Positions 10,401-21,432 of a DNA stretch of 64,000 bases are shown piece by piece (position 1 is the stretch's first letter; each line of letters opens with the position of its first letter). This stretch comes from Cloeon dipterum (Eukaryota > Arthropoda > Insecta > Ephemeroptera > Baetidae). Both the position numbers and the translations under genes were made by a program. The notes under the pieces were generated by a model, which did no database searches, was not told the DNA's origin, and worked only from the letters and a program-made list of their open reading frames with translations. The stretch covers positions 35,485,681 through 35,549,680 of the forward strand of contig NC_088786.1 in NCBI RefSeq assembly GCF_949628265.1. The letters run 5' to 3'.

Positions 10401-12438
10401 GTTTTTTGGTTTGCTGTAGTAATCCGAGATAAGATAAAGGATTAGAAGTCCAAGGGGGGAGGGGGAGGGCATGCAACAAAATTCAGTCTAAAACAAGGTA
10501 GTGCAGCCAAAAACACTTTGCAGAAAACAGAGACTTGAGTCAATTCTCAGGTTTGCACACGTAATAGAGTTATCTACAAGGAAACTACACGCTGCGGCTA
10601 ATTGGTAACGATCGATCGACTACAGGTGTCTGACTGTGTTAATCACACTAAACAAAACTTGTTGAGTCTCTATTGTCTGCTTGGAAAAGACTTTGAGAAC
10701 AAGAACACTAAATTAATTATGGGGTCACGCTACAAAAAATATTTACCCCGCTTCTTTTTAGGTGTCTTGCGGTCTCAAGCTGAAATCACAGATAACAATC
10801 TGTAATCTCGTATTTAACTTTGTTTCAAAAACGCTTCCATGACCCACGAGAATGATGTACGCGAGGGGAGTGAGTGAAGCGCTACTTACGTTGGACATGT
10901 ACTCTGAGAGCAGGTCTTGCAGGGCCTGGCGGACGGCGTTGCACTCGGCAACGATCCGTTCCCTCCGCTCATCTCTGGTGCACGAAGAGTCCGCCATCAA
11001 AGCCGCACCGCTGATGATGCTCTCGAGCCTCTCCTCCAGCGAAGGTCGCGTGCGCACTTCATTGTAGGCGAGAGGATCGATCACGATGCGTTCCTGTGAA
11101 AAGAAAAAAAAAATGAAAATCTAGTGTTCCGAAAAAGCCGGCTTTTTTAAAACAAAACAAAACGGCTAAATTGGTTGGAATTAGGTTTCTTTGAAATATC
11201 ATGATTATAAAGCCACGTTAAAATTTTTCAACGCGTTAATTTATTAATTTGAGCTCATTTTATGGCTTAAAATTCAATTGAAGCAAAAATTGCTTGGATT
11301 TGTCCGGTTTTAACCGGCAAAAAACGGTTGGACAAAATCGCGAACACAGGACGCTTCCAAGAATTAATCATTCTTACATCAAAATCGTCTAGGGCAGCAG
11401 CCAGTTCTCCAGGTCCATCGTAAGGTTGCTGAGGCATAGCAGGACTCTTGCCTTGAGCAACGTCTGAAATAGTGTTGACAGCTTCGCAAACTTGTTTGAA
11501 GACGTAGTCGCGATTTGCTTTGGCGGCAGCCAATTCAGGGTGGCGAACGTACACCTGGAGGGTTCCCAAGCCAATTAATTAGTGTTCATAGACTTTTTAA
11601 AAAAAATATAATCTCTATACCTTTGAAGCTGTCAGCAGCATGGTGGAATGCTTTTTGAGGACGGCCCTGGCGGCAGCCAGGTCGTCTCGGAGCTGCACGT
11701 CTTTCAGCTCCTGCTGCCTCTTAGCTGCCTGAGCAATCAGTTCCCCAGCGTTGCGACCAAAAGAGCGGATGCTTTCCAACAGTTCTGGCTGGCTGGACGC
11801 GTTCCTAACCTTCTCCAAGTCGTCCTCCACGACCTGAAGGGATTTCAGCAGCAAATGCACGTCGACCATGTCTGCCAGGATCAAGAGCCTGGTGACTGCA
11901 GACAGAAGGTTGCGAGCTGCCCTGACCATGTTGCCTCGTTTCATCGACGAGCACGGATCTTCTGCAAACTCTCGCGCTGCCAGACTCATGGCATCACCTG
12001 AGGTCAACACAGCATCAGAAATTTGTTCCTTCTTGCATTCAATTTTTGCTGGTACCTGTTTTCCTAACTTCATCAACAGCTGAGAGCATTTCCTGCTTGA
12101 TGTCTGGATTTTCGTAGGCGATTTGCTCGCCTTGAAGTATAAAATTTTCCGTCGCCTTCTCAACTGCAGCAACCAACACGTGAGCTCTCTTGGAACGTCC
12201 TTTCTTTTTCTTTGACGGTCCTTTCGTGCTGACTAGTGTGGTAACCTGCAAGCCAAAAAATCAGCTGTAATTCGGACGCAGAGGAAACTGGGCGAAAAAC
12301 CAGCTCACCACAATTTATGTACAGAACCAAACGTACCTGCATCACAAGCGGCTCCAGGGTTTTCTCCACGGACATCGTCCGGATTTCCAGATTTTTTGGA
12401 TCCCATTTTAGGGAAATGGGCCCGAATTGGTCAGCCAT
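7474..12438 (-). CDS. alpha-Cat: Alpha-catenin
   Basis: Links beta-catenin/cadherin complexes to F-actin at adherens junctions. Fourteen coding exons (minus strand): 12337-12438, 12056-12245, 11621-11997, 11378-11554, 10890-11093, 10044-10159, 9782-9992, 9371-9728, 9093-9314, 8963-9039, 8728-8909, 8326-8566, 8153-8269, 7474-7638, giving 912 residues (fly protein is about 917). The N-terminus MADQFGPISLKWDPKNLEIR and the region KGPSKKKKGRSKRAH are diagnostic; the vinculin-homology N domain (about 20-260), M domain (270-630) and C-terminal actin-binding VH3 domain (650-900) follow in order. Other hallmarks are YAAAQIENLCPQ, VDEYPDISGI, KWDDTGNDIIVLAKHMCMIMMEMTDFTR and the C-terminal WKMKAPEKKPLV. 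All phases join. A 93-bp open, phase-0 candidate cassette exon (7966-8058) lies between the last two exons and would give a 943-residue isoform. The start is the only ATG in the first exon frame. Confidence 0.97.
7966..8058 (-). other. alpha-Cat: Candidate alternative cassette exon of alpha-catenin
   Basis: In the intron between the two last constitutive coding exons lies a 93-bp stretch with a strong acceptor (pyrimidine-rich tract, TCTTTTAG|GAAGTA) and donor (AATCTG|GTATTT). It is exactly 31 codons, open in the frame dictated by both neighbouring phase-0 exons, and encodes EVTDSGFAKSEGSRFYFPVS followed by eleven more residues ending YGVNL. Inclusion would insert 31 residues just before the conserved WKMKAPEKKP segment of the actin-binding region. 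Alternative inserts in the C-terminal region are known for vertebrate neuronal alpha-catenin; equivalence is inference. No transcript evidence is available here. Confidence 0.6.
8595..8710 (+). repeat. Family H repeat fragment in alpha-catenin intron
   Basis: About 115 bases resemble the start of the repeat at 57715 (shared blocks GAATGATAGTGATTTTT, AAAAATGATA and a CTAACC...ACTTCTAACCAAAA-like tail). Truncated copy with no visible ends of its own. Confidence 0.55.
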
Positions 12439-13678
12439 CGCGGTATGTACTTCCTAAAAATCGTGCTCAATCGAGTTAACTCGCAATGAAACTCTTGAGG
12501 AAACTGGAGATTTAGAAAGCAAACAAAGGCAGCGGCATTATTTATCGCTCGCTCATCGCGGTGATTCATTCGTTGGGGTGACACGCCTTATTTATGAATC
12601 GTGGCGTTTCACCTTTCGAACGAGCAAATCACGGCACCGAAAAATGCACCGATTCATTAAGTAAAATATGATAGCTATGATTGTTTGACCAAAATACCAA
12701 AAATTTCCCTAATTAACTCACAAACACAGGCAGCCGATGAAATTCTTCAAATCTTGTAAACAGGATAGCGGCCACTGGCTGGCACTGGCTCTGAACATTT
12801 ATGTAGAGAGTGGGAGTTGTAGGGGAATGAAGGAGAAGTAATGTTTGAGAGCGTAGAGCGGCCGTGAGAAAAGCAGAAAGGAAAGCAGGAGTTAGGAATC
12901 GGTTGAGTTTGGAGGGGGTCTGGGAAGTGGAGAGAGAGCAAAGTGCAAAGCAAGGTGCAGCGATGAAAGAGGAAAGAGGCGTCGTGGAGCGAAACAAGTG
13001 TGAATAAAAAGCACTGCTTCTGTGGCTAATTAGAATAAAAAAGCATTAATTATTAACATCAAGAAGAGAACGGAAGAAAGGAGAGGAAAGAGAAACTTGA
13101 TAATGCAGAAATTGAACGAAAAGAAATCCTTAAATTAAAATGAAAACCACAAAAAATTGTTACTTTTAAAATCTTATGAATTTTATATTTTTCACAATTC
13201 TCGTAGGATTTTAGGGATTTTATAAACAATACAAATTTTGATTGCCTTTTCTGCAAATAAATCTCGCTTCCCAATGAGATGAAAATAGCAATTAATTATT
13301 AAATGTTCATGACTGAATAAATTTTTATGAAATAAAGTGGTGCGATCAAAGTTGGCAGTTTCAAATAGAAAAATAATTAACAGCATTCACAAGATTAACG
13401 TCAAAAATCATCAAATATAATATAATTACGTGAATTTTTAATTCTAATAAAAAATACCATTTTTGAAGGAAAAATTTTAATTTTTAATATCCTCGCAATT
13501 TTTGTCAATAGTATAAAATATCACAAGCAAATATTGAAATGAAAGTTCAGTTTTCTTCAATTTTTGTGTTTGACTTTGTCCAACAACAAAATAACGAAAT
13601 GTTTATTCACAAACAGATCATATTATACAAAATCATACTGATGCAGTTTAGACCCAAAAACAAAGATTAACATGAAAA
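12439..13678. other. Intergenic between alpha-catenin and SCFD2
   Basis: Probably contains the alpha-catenin promoter and 5' UTR in the 12439-12960 part. The purine-rich stretch 12800-13100 and AT-rich remainder hold no ORF with family signature, RNA gene or bounded repeat that I can support. Confidence 0.4.
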
Positions 13679-16600
13679 TCACAGCGCAGGGGTGATATGA
13701 GTTGATGGATATACATATTTAAGACAGTCTTTAGGACAAATGAGTTTTGTGGAACCAATAATGACGTGCTTCTTGTTCTGCTTGGCAATATTCTGGATGG
13801 AACGAATTTCACTCCCTGTAATTCCGCCCAGCACCAGAACAATTGTTAAAGCGTTGTCAGCTGGATGGGGCTTCGCAGATCCCAAGAAGAGCCTTTAAAA
13901 GACGCAATTAATTAGAATATAAACACCAGACTTTTTTGTTTTACCCTAGAGCGCCTCGAGAGCTGCCTTGGATTGGGCAAGAAATGTCGTTGCTGAGCTC
14001 CGCCGAGCGGCTCTTGTCCAGGCAATCCGAAACTATTGTGGGGAGAAGCGCAGAGACTGACGCAGGTTGTTGAGAGTGTTGTCTGGTCAAAATATTTCTG
14101 CAAAAAATTGGGTTTGTTTTTCAATTAATCATCAGTAAAACTACCACTGAAGAAACCAATATTTCACCGAGACGTGTGAAAAAATAATTAAGAAATTTAA
14201 TTAAATGTACCTGTATTTTGTGAGCTTTTTCCTGGCGTCAGCAATTCCTACTAGCTTTTTAAAAATTTCGCTAGCAACCCTGGATGCCTGTATTTCATCT
14301 TTTATCGTTCCAGCTGTTGATGAAAGTTAAAAAAATGTTAACATAAAACTTTTCAACTGTTGCTAAGCAACAAAAATCTGTTGTTTACTCCCAACTCACG
14401 AAGGACTGGTTAAATATTTACGGCGATGGGCGACAAAAAACAAAAAGGAGCAAAGAAGGTTTCAGCTAAGGGATCCAGGAAGTCAGAAGGAAAATCAAAA
14501 TGTAACAATATGATGTTGAGGTGTAAAGCAAAAAGTATTCAATTATTTTTCTTTGTCCACAGCTCGCTTTGTGGTAGATGTTTTTAGCGAGACCGCAATG
14601 GAGAACGCTTATTTTATTTGTCACACCGTACAAGACTTGCTGAAGTGCAGAGGATTCCCTTGGCAAAATGCTCAGAAAAAGAAAAAACGAGGCAAAAAAT
14701 AAATCTTAAATTTAAATTGATATGCAACGACAAAATTTTAGTTTTTTAGTTTACTTAATAAATTTTTTAACTGTGAATGCAGAATAAAAGTATGTAAACA
14801 TTTTAGTTAAATAAAAGCACTGTGAACATAACCATTTTTAAATTAAAAAAACCCGTTTAAAACCTAACCAGTCATTAAAATTGGGAGCACAGATTTTAAA
14901 ACTTACGCCAGTTATTTTCCGAAGCCTGGCAGTCCTCTAGCAGTGCTTCTGCAAGAGTTGCTTTCGCCTGCTCCATTTCCTCCGATGCGGAGTTAACAAG
15001 GTTGTGCTCCGAGCCCGCAACAGAAAAGATATGAATGAGGAGCAACATCACCGAATCCAGTTTCAGATCCCTCTCTTTACGAGTTTTCAATAAAGCTGTA
15101 ATCTTTGAACGAGCATGTGACAAAAGGTAAAAAAATACAAAAAAATCCTCACTTGTTTGAGAACTTCGACAAAACCCTTCTCTCCGTCCTCAACACCCAA
15201 ATTCTGGACCAAAACTTTCTGCATGCCCGCAACCAGTTCAACTGACATCGAAGCAGATCCACCTGAACACTGAATGACAGCCAGGCATTGCTGAAAAATG
15301 GAAAAAATTAATATAAATAATCAACAAAATTTTTGAAACAAACTTGGAGCAGGTCCGCGTGTTGCTGGAGGCCTCCGTGGAGAGCAAGGGCTTTGGCTCG
15401 TTTGGCAAGGGAATCCGCCGTCACCCTAATGGTCGGCGTGCCCTTGGACGCTTCCAGGACGCGTCGTTGTACATTCAACAACCCTTCTTTCACCGACGCC
15501 GAGTCGAGAAAAGTGGATATTCCTCCTGGCTGCAGCGCACAGCCCGGCACCAACGGCAGCGGCAAGTCGGGTGGCGCTTTCCTGATGATTCGATCAACTT
15601 GAAAATATATTCTCGGCAGGAAAGCATTTAAGGTACCTGTTGGCTAGGCATAGAGAGGACATGTCGACGCATCTCTCAGCAGTGTGTCCCGGGAATGGCG
15701 ATAGAACTGAAAGAACTCGGTCTAGTAAACAGTTTGAAGCGTCTGAGTTGCATCCGGAGGCCAAATCCAACACTCGATCAAACAACAGGATGCCCACTTT
15801 GTTTTGGGCTGTCTGTGAATTAAATTAGGTCGAGCGTTAACCTTAATTTTCAATAGGTCTGGTTACAAACCTTTCTTCTTGCCCTAGCTGCCGGGAGGGA
15901 GTCTAGTTTTGAAGCCAAAGCACTGCTCAGTTCTCCAATGCTGAAAACGTCCTCCCTGGCGCCAAAGAAGGCCATCAAACTGTGCAAACAAGCAGCCAAG
16001 TGATCCATGTTCTTGTGGCTTGAGCTGAAATTCTGAAGGTTGAACATTTCAGGCGTTGAAGGAAATCTTCAACACAATCCGAGTCTACCTTGTCTTGAGA
16101 CTGGGGACCAACTTCGCCCATGAATTCACTGAATGGAGGCATTATAAATACATTTTCTGCCAATCGAGCTGCAAACAGAGGGCAGTAGAGCACTTCACTG
16201 GTGTACGACTGCTGAGGAAAGTACTAGGAGAAGATAATCGATAAGAGGCTATTTAAGTCTGCAAATTGGAGTATTTTACAGCATTCCCCATCCAACGGAG
16301 CAGTCTGTTCTCCAGTTCGACAAATGCCCGAAGATTGTTAGGGTCATCGGTGGGCAAGCTCTCTGGAGACTTGATGGAGGCGTGAATTGCAGCAGGTGCT
16401 GCAGTGATGACGATGCAATGTTCAAAGCGAGACCCCAGGATGATGTCTCTGATCGCCATCTCTGTGATGCCACTCACATCCTCTGAGGTGATGAATACAG
16501 CTTTTTGCTGCTCTTTAGTGCCCGTCTGAAAATTTAGCAATCAAATAAACGAGACAATTTGGATTAAACTATGTATATTACCTCTAGAGGAGTTAATTCT

Positions 16601-16782
16601 TTGACCCCAAGAGCTCCAGCGACAAAGAACGCTTGTGCCCCATTCATATTCCAATGCAAGCATTCAGCTGCAGGATTGTCAATGAAGACAATTGCATCCT
16701 TCACTTTCTTGACGACTTCGGTCCACCAGAAATTAATGAAATGGTCCAGGCTGGAATCCCACCTGTCTTCTTTTCGACTCAT
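13679..16782 (-). CDS. SCFD2: Sec1 family domain-containing protein 2 (SCFD2)
   Basis: Sec1/Munc18-like protein presumed to act in vesicle trafficking with SNAREs. Eleven coding exons: 16582-16782, 16280-16525, 16089-16211, 15871-16032, 15637-15812, 15344-15581, 15153-15290, 14907-15102, 14211-14313, 13945-14097, 13679-13892, total 649 residues (human about 684). Matching landmarks to SCFD2 are VKDAIVFIDNPAAECLHWN near the start, LLRWMGNA, a VGILLFDRVLDL block with FPGHTAE, and the C-terminal ADNALTIVLVLGGITGSEI. The ATG at 16782 is the first in frame. Exon 3 has tandem acceptors (CAGCAG), so one glutamine may be alternatively included. Exon 6 must use the acceptor at 15582, because the nearer upstream AG would give a stop. 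A complete opposite-strand gene (14426-14702) lies in the intron between exons 8 and 9. It is divergent from CHID1, about 780 bp apart. Confidence 0.9.
14426..14702 (+). CDS. SMKR1: Small lysine-rich protein 1-like (SMKR1), nested gene
   Basis: Two exons, 14426-14501 and 14563-14702, with a 61-bp GT-AG intron (AAAT|GTAACA, TCCACAG|CTCGC), encode 71 residues. The N-terminus is Lys-rich (MGDKKQKGAKKVSAKGSRKS), the middle reads FVVDVFSETAMENAYFICHT VQDLLKCRGFPW and the C-terminus is again basic (KKKKRGKK). The pattern basic tail, VD-x-S-xx-AM-x-N-x-Y-x-I-x-H-xx-D-x-L, RGF-x-W, basic tail matches SMKR1 proteins, whose function is poorly known. It lies wholly inside an SCFD2 intron on the opposite strand and is followed by AATAAA-type signals near 14758 and 14782. 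Family identification is from remembered pattern, not a search. Confidence 0.75.
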
Positions 16783-17563
16783 TTCGTCTTAATTTTGTAA
16801 ATGATCGTGTAAGCACAGATTGTAAAGGCTTCTACGCAGAGCTAAAAAATGAAAATAACCAAAATAACAGCATGTTTTAAAGACGCTGGAACTATGAAGG
16901 ATTTTATGACGCGCTACTTGGATTTATAAGTGTATATTTTCAACCAGGTATTATTTTTAAAGGAAAAGAGGCAAAAATATTCAGTTTTTCGTCCTCTCTT
17001 CGATTGACTGTCTTATATTTTTACTTTACCTCATTTTAAATCAAAGAGAATGCTGTCTATTTTTATCACCAATAAAGAAATAGCACGTATTGCTAATTTA
17101 TAAACCTACATGAATGGTAAAACGGGTAAAACGGGTAAAACTATAAATCATGCTGAGCCACGAAAATTGAAAAATGTTTTTACCAACCACGTTAGCATAA
17201 CAGTTTAATTGTTTGCACCGTCAGCATTGCGCGCGACTCAATTTTGTTTGATGCACTCCAGCAGTCAGCAATTTTCAATTCTGCATCTGTAGAGTAAAAA
17301 ATAATAACAATCCGACAGGCACCTGATCTGGATCTGATTATTCTGATTGCGATTTTTGGGGCGTGGTGACTATCATATGGATCCGAAGGGGGCGTGACAA
17401 TAACAAAAATATTGGACACGGCACAACTGCAGCGCCTGTCACTGCTGGTTACGTGCTTATCTTGCCATACAATTAATTAAATTCTTTGCTTTTTCAAATA
17501 AGCACGAAGACACCGACGACAGCAAGATTGCTGTCGATATTTTAGCTCAACAAAAATTTAGAA
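16783..17563. other. Shared 5' region of SCFD2 and CHID1
   Basis: A 781-bp interval between the divergent start codons of SCFD2 (minus) and CHID1 (plus); a bidirectional regulatory region is implied. No TATA-type core element stands out and no other gene was found. Confidence 0.4.
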
Positions 17564-19293
17564 ATGAAAAATAGCTTTCAAATAATTGCTTTAACGGTGT
17601 TAACCGGGCTAATCGTAGTTTCCATCATCGGCGAAAGCGGTGCTACCCTATCAAAGAGCGATAAAAAGAAGAAAGCCAAAAAACCAGACATCAAAACATT
17701 TGTAAGACGACTTCGCATGCATAATCCTAAATTAAATTAATTAAAATAAAATGTGAATGCGATGCAAAGTGAACTTCGCTTGTATTTTGTATAGGAGTAT
17801 ATATAACAAATTTTTGTAAAATTTATTTATTTCAAGTTATCAAGATTGAATGCAATAAATCTAACAATAAGAGACATCAAATAAATTATTTTTCTTTGCA
17901 GGAAGGTCCAGTTGGAGAAAGCGTCGAAGAAAGAGGACTGCTAGCCCCAGTGATAAAAGTGAAAGATATTATTTCCCAAAATGCCGCTTATCATAAGGAT
18001 GCGCAACATGTCAAAGTACACAATGATACTAAAGTGTTAGCTTACGTGACACCAGTAAGTTATTATTTCTAGGTAACAATCCCATATCGTGTAAATTAAC
18101 TTGCTTGGATTCTTCAGTGGAATAACAAAGGCTATGAAATATCTGAAACATTCACCAACAAGTTTGATTTGATCTCGCCAGTATGGCTGCAAGTGAAAAG
18201 AGGCGCCGAGGGATCCTACCAAATTACTGGAGAGCATGACATAGACAACGGTTGGATGGCAAGACTGAGGAAGAACAACCCAGCAGTACAAAGTATTGAT
18301 TGCGGCCGTCTAAATGAGTTGACGTTAAATAAAATCATTGCTATAGTTGTCCCTCGACTACTCTTTGATGGATGGAGAGGAGAAGATTTTGTGTCCGTTT
18401 TAAAAAGCCAATCGGAGCCAACTCGGCTTGGACAGTTGTTCGCGAAAACTTGCCAGGTAAGGCACAAAACAATATTGATTTAGCCAAAACTTCTTGTCTA
18501 TTGTAGAAGCACAAATTTGACGGACTTGTGTTGGAGTTCTGGTCTCAACTTGGGGGCCAAGCAAAAGAACCACTGGCAGGGATGACGTCCATCATTGCGA
18601 GAATCATGAAAAAAGAGGGATTCGTCACCATCCTCGTGCTTCCACCAATACGACAGTAATAACCACACTAAAAACAACAACAGCGAAAATCAAGAATGAC
18701 TCTTTTTCAGTAGGGAGCTGGAATACTTCGACCGCACTGATTTTGATCGACTTGCAAAGGACGTGGACTTCTTTTCACTGATGACTTATGATTTCTCTTC
18801 AGTCCAAAGACCTGGTAGGCCTTCAACAGTACTATATTATTGATTGTTATTAAATAAAATCTAAGGACCCAGCAGCCCTCTGCCGTGGATGAAAGATTGC
18901 GTTGAAGGCTTGGTTCCTGATTCTGACGATGAGAACAGGCGGAAAATTCTGCTTGGTCTGAATTTTTACGGCATGGATTTCACCATAAATGGAGGTGGAC
19001 CCATTCTCGGACGAGATTTCATTAAAATATTGGACAACGTGAAACCCAACGAGAAGTTAAAATATGATGACAATTCAGAAGAGAATTTCATCGAGCTCAA
19101 GTAATTATAAAGCAATATTTTATAAATAAAAATTTAAAATTTGTGCCGCAGGAAGGGCGATTCCAGCCACATCGTGTTTTACCCAACACCGTTCTCGGTT
19201 TTGAAGAGACTCAGGCTTGCTGAGGAGCTGAATAGCGGAATTTCTATTTGGGAAATTGGCCAGGGACTTGATTTTTTCTATGAACTGTTGTGA
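17564..19293 (+). CDS. CHID1: Chitinase domain-containing protein 1 (CHID1)
   Basis: GH18-fold secreted/lysosomal protein, known in vertebrates as a stabilin-1 interacting, chitinase-like lectin. Seven exons: 17564-17701, 17902-18054, 18118-18456, 18507-18655, 18711-18814, 18866-19100, 19152-19293, total 419 residues (human 393). Residues 4-27 form a hydrophobic signal/anchor (FQIIALTVLTGLIVVSIIGE) followed by a Lys-rich KKKKAKKP stretch. CHID1 landmarks: GLLAPVIKVKDII, VLAYVTPWNNKGY, DLISPVWLQVKR, KFDGLVLEFWSQLGG, VDFFSLMTYDFSS, RRKILLGLNFYGMDF and the terminal WEIGQGLDFFYELL. The chitinase DxxDxDxE motif is degenerate here (DGLVLEFW), as in CHID1 generally, so chitin hydrolysis is not expected. 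It is convergent with CARNMT1, whose stop is 108 bp away. Confidence 0.93.
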
Positions 19294-19401
19294 GCAATTT
19301 TTTTTACTGAGTTTGAATTTTATTTTGCAAGTAAAAAAGTGATAAAGTCGGTATAATAAAAATTAGATTTTGAAATAAACACACCTTGATGGTTTTTCTC
19401 C

Positions 19402-21432
19402 TCACATTGGCTTGCGGCACACGAAGAACACGCTCTCGTAAGTGTACTTCATAATCGACTTGGGGTTTTGGGTGTAAGTGGTTAATACTTTAGTGTCTTC
19501 CTTCTGCAAAAAAAATCCATAAGTGCTTGACTCTCAGCGATATTTTCATTAATTTACCAGGTACTCAAAGCCAAATTTCATAATGACTTCCTTGAGAATG
19601 TCGTAGCTAGGTTCGATGGAGTTCTCGCTCCTCATGTCTGCAAAGTGGTAGAGTAGGGGGCCCAGGTTGATCCAGATTCCACCTGAAAAAATATTTGAAG
19701 TCAGCCAATCAAGAGTATTCGCGTTGGAAGCAGTACCAGGTTTGAGTATTTTGTGAATGGTTTCCACAAACTCAAGCACGTTGTGAGCACAGTCGATAAA
19801 AAAGCAGGTCGCCACACAGTCCCACGAATTGGGCTCATTGTAGATCTGAAATAAAAATAAAATCGCGGCTGTTTAAAGAGGAATGATAGTTAATTTCCCA
19901 ACAAAAATCTGTTTGTTTACCTCTGAAAATCATTAAGTATTAAAATAAAAAATTTAATTAATTTTAGGTATTTTTATTTTTCACTAAGTAATTTAAAAGG
20001 TTTTCTAACGGCCTGTTGAAATTTTCAGACGAATTTTGTGCGATAATAGTAAATTTGAAAAATATTTGCTCAATGGGAAAAAACTGGAAATTTATTCAGC
20101 TTTCTGAAAATAGGCAGTTTTTGACGCTAATACCAACTGGTGAATTTTAATGAGGCTAAACAGACCTCTTTCGAATATCTGCAATTTTAGAAAAAATAAA
20201 AATATAACTTTCAAGACTCAAAAGTACAATTTTTAATCTTTTCACTTTAAAATTTTTCTCTCACCGATAGCAATTTAATTTCCTTGCTCAAAAAAGAGGG
20301 CGTAACCAGTAAAATTTAAAAAAATTGAATTTTGAGGCAATTTTGGTCAGAAGTAAATAATGAAATAATTGGTCGGACAGGGTTAATTTTTCAATTAACA
20401 TCATATTTAAGTTAAAAATATCGCATTTACCTCCAAAAAGTCTCCAGCAGCCATAGAAAACTGTCCGTCTTGGCACATGATGTCGGCAGGGTTGACGTCA
20501 GGAAACCAAGCTTCTTTGACCTGGTCCTCCGCCTTGAGAACGTTTATGCTTTGGTGCAGCCAAGGAAAAATCGAGTGCAGATTGACGCCATTGCACCTGA
20601 TAAAACAAAATAAACAAAGTGAGTCTCATGAAAATATAAAATTTTAGTTCCACCAACTTGTTTAGTACAAAATTCGAAGCCAGCAGCATGAACAGGCTGA
20701 ACTCATTACCCTGGCAAGTATATCCTCGACTCGCGATTTCCCACGCGAGTCGCCCGAGTCCAGCGCCAGGCACCAGAACTTTCACATCATGTTTAGGCCT
20801 GTGAAACATTAATAAATTCTTGAAACAGACAGAGAAGGTTAATCATACCTCTGAGGATCATTAAAGTGGTTCTTAATCTCCTCGATGATGGGCAAGTAGC
20901 AGGCATTTCTCTCCTCCTCTCCATCTTTGCTCCAGTCTCGTACAAATTGCTTGATCGTAGCTATGACTTTGTCGATCTCTGCCAAAGTTGGTGGGCCAAT
21001 GTGTTTATCCTCTTTAATCTGGAGGCGCAAATTAAATTACCAACTGCCTTCCCTAAGCTGCAAGTTGCGGTTTATTACTGATATTTCAAATGGCGAGGCA
21101 CCGTCGAACATGTTGACGTGCTGCAAAATTTCTTGAATAACCAGATCGTTCCTTGCAATGCCGTCAGACACTCTGTAGAGATGGTCTTTGTAACTGGACA
21201 GCATTTCTCGGTGGTGGTCTGGTATTTCACACAAATACTTCTCGGTCCTCGCCAATTTGTTCAGGCTGCAAACTCTGCGAAACAGCAAATTTTAATGATA
21301 TTGCGAAATTTCCCAGAACTAAAATAACAACTTGTACTGTCTGTAGGCATTGATAATACGCAGATAGTGGCGGTATTCCTCGTCGTCAGCGTTGTTGCTG
21401 GACTCCTTGTATTCGCCCTCGATGTTTGCCAT
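19402..21432 (-). CDS. CARNMT1: Carnosine N-methyltransferase 1
   Basis: SAM-dependent methyltransferase of the N2227 family that converts carnosine to anserine and methylates histidine residues. Eight exons: 21332-21432, 21079-21274, 20849-21018, 20658-20798, 20431-20596, 19737-19845, 19558-19682, 19402-19503, total 369 residues. The SAM-binding motif I is [10 protein letters not shown] (163-172); then [31 protein letters not shown], the catalytic-site block [14 protein letters not shown] and [14 protein letters not shown], and the C-terminal [15 protein letters not shown]. The N-terminal INAYRQYK...RTEKYL helix aligns with the human protein. The intron between exons 5 and 6 carries a long family H repeat (about 19880-20420). 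Confidence 0.94.
19880..20420 (-). repeat. Family H interspersed repeat in CARNMT1 intron
   Basis: About 540 bases that match, in inverted orientation, the segment at roughly 57715-58210. Shared features in order include GTTGAAATTTTCAGACGAATTTTGTGC, reported here in two parts (GTTGAAATTTTCAGACGAA, TTTTGTGC), TTTTGACGCTA, GAATTTTAATGAGGC, AGAGGGCGTAACC and TTGGTCAGAAGT. I could not define termini or a target-site duplication, so the class is unknown. Confidence 0.75.

Noticed and set aside
12525-12640. Apparent imperfect palindrome upstream of alpha-catenin
   Set aside because: Only short scattered complementarity (CGTT...AACG); not above background for this composition.
15585-15600. Alternative acceptor for SCFD2 exon 6 (TTTTCAAG)
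   Set aside because: Joining there gives an immediate in-frame stop (AGT TGA), whereas the acceptor at 15582 preserves the conserved frame.
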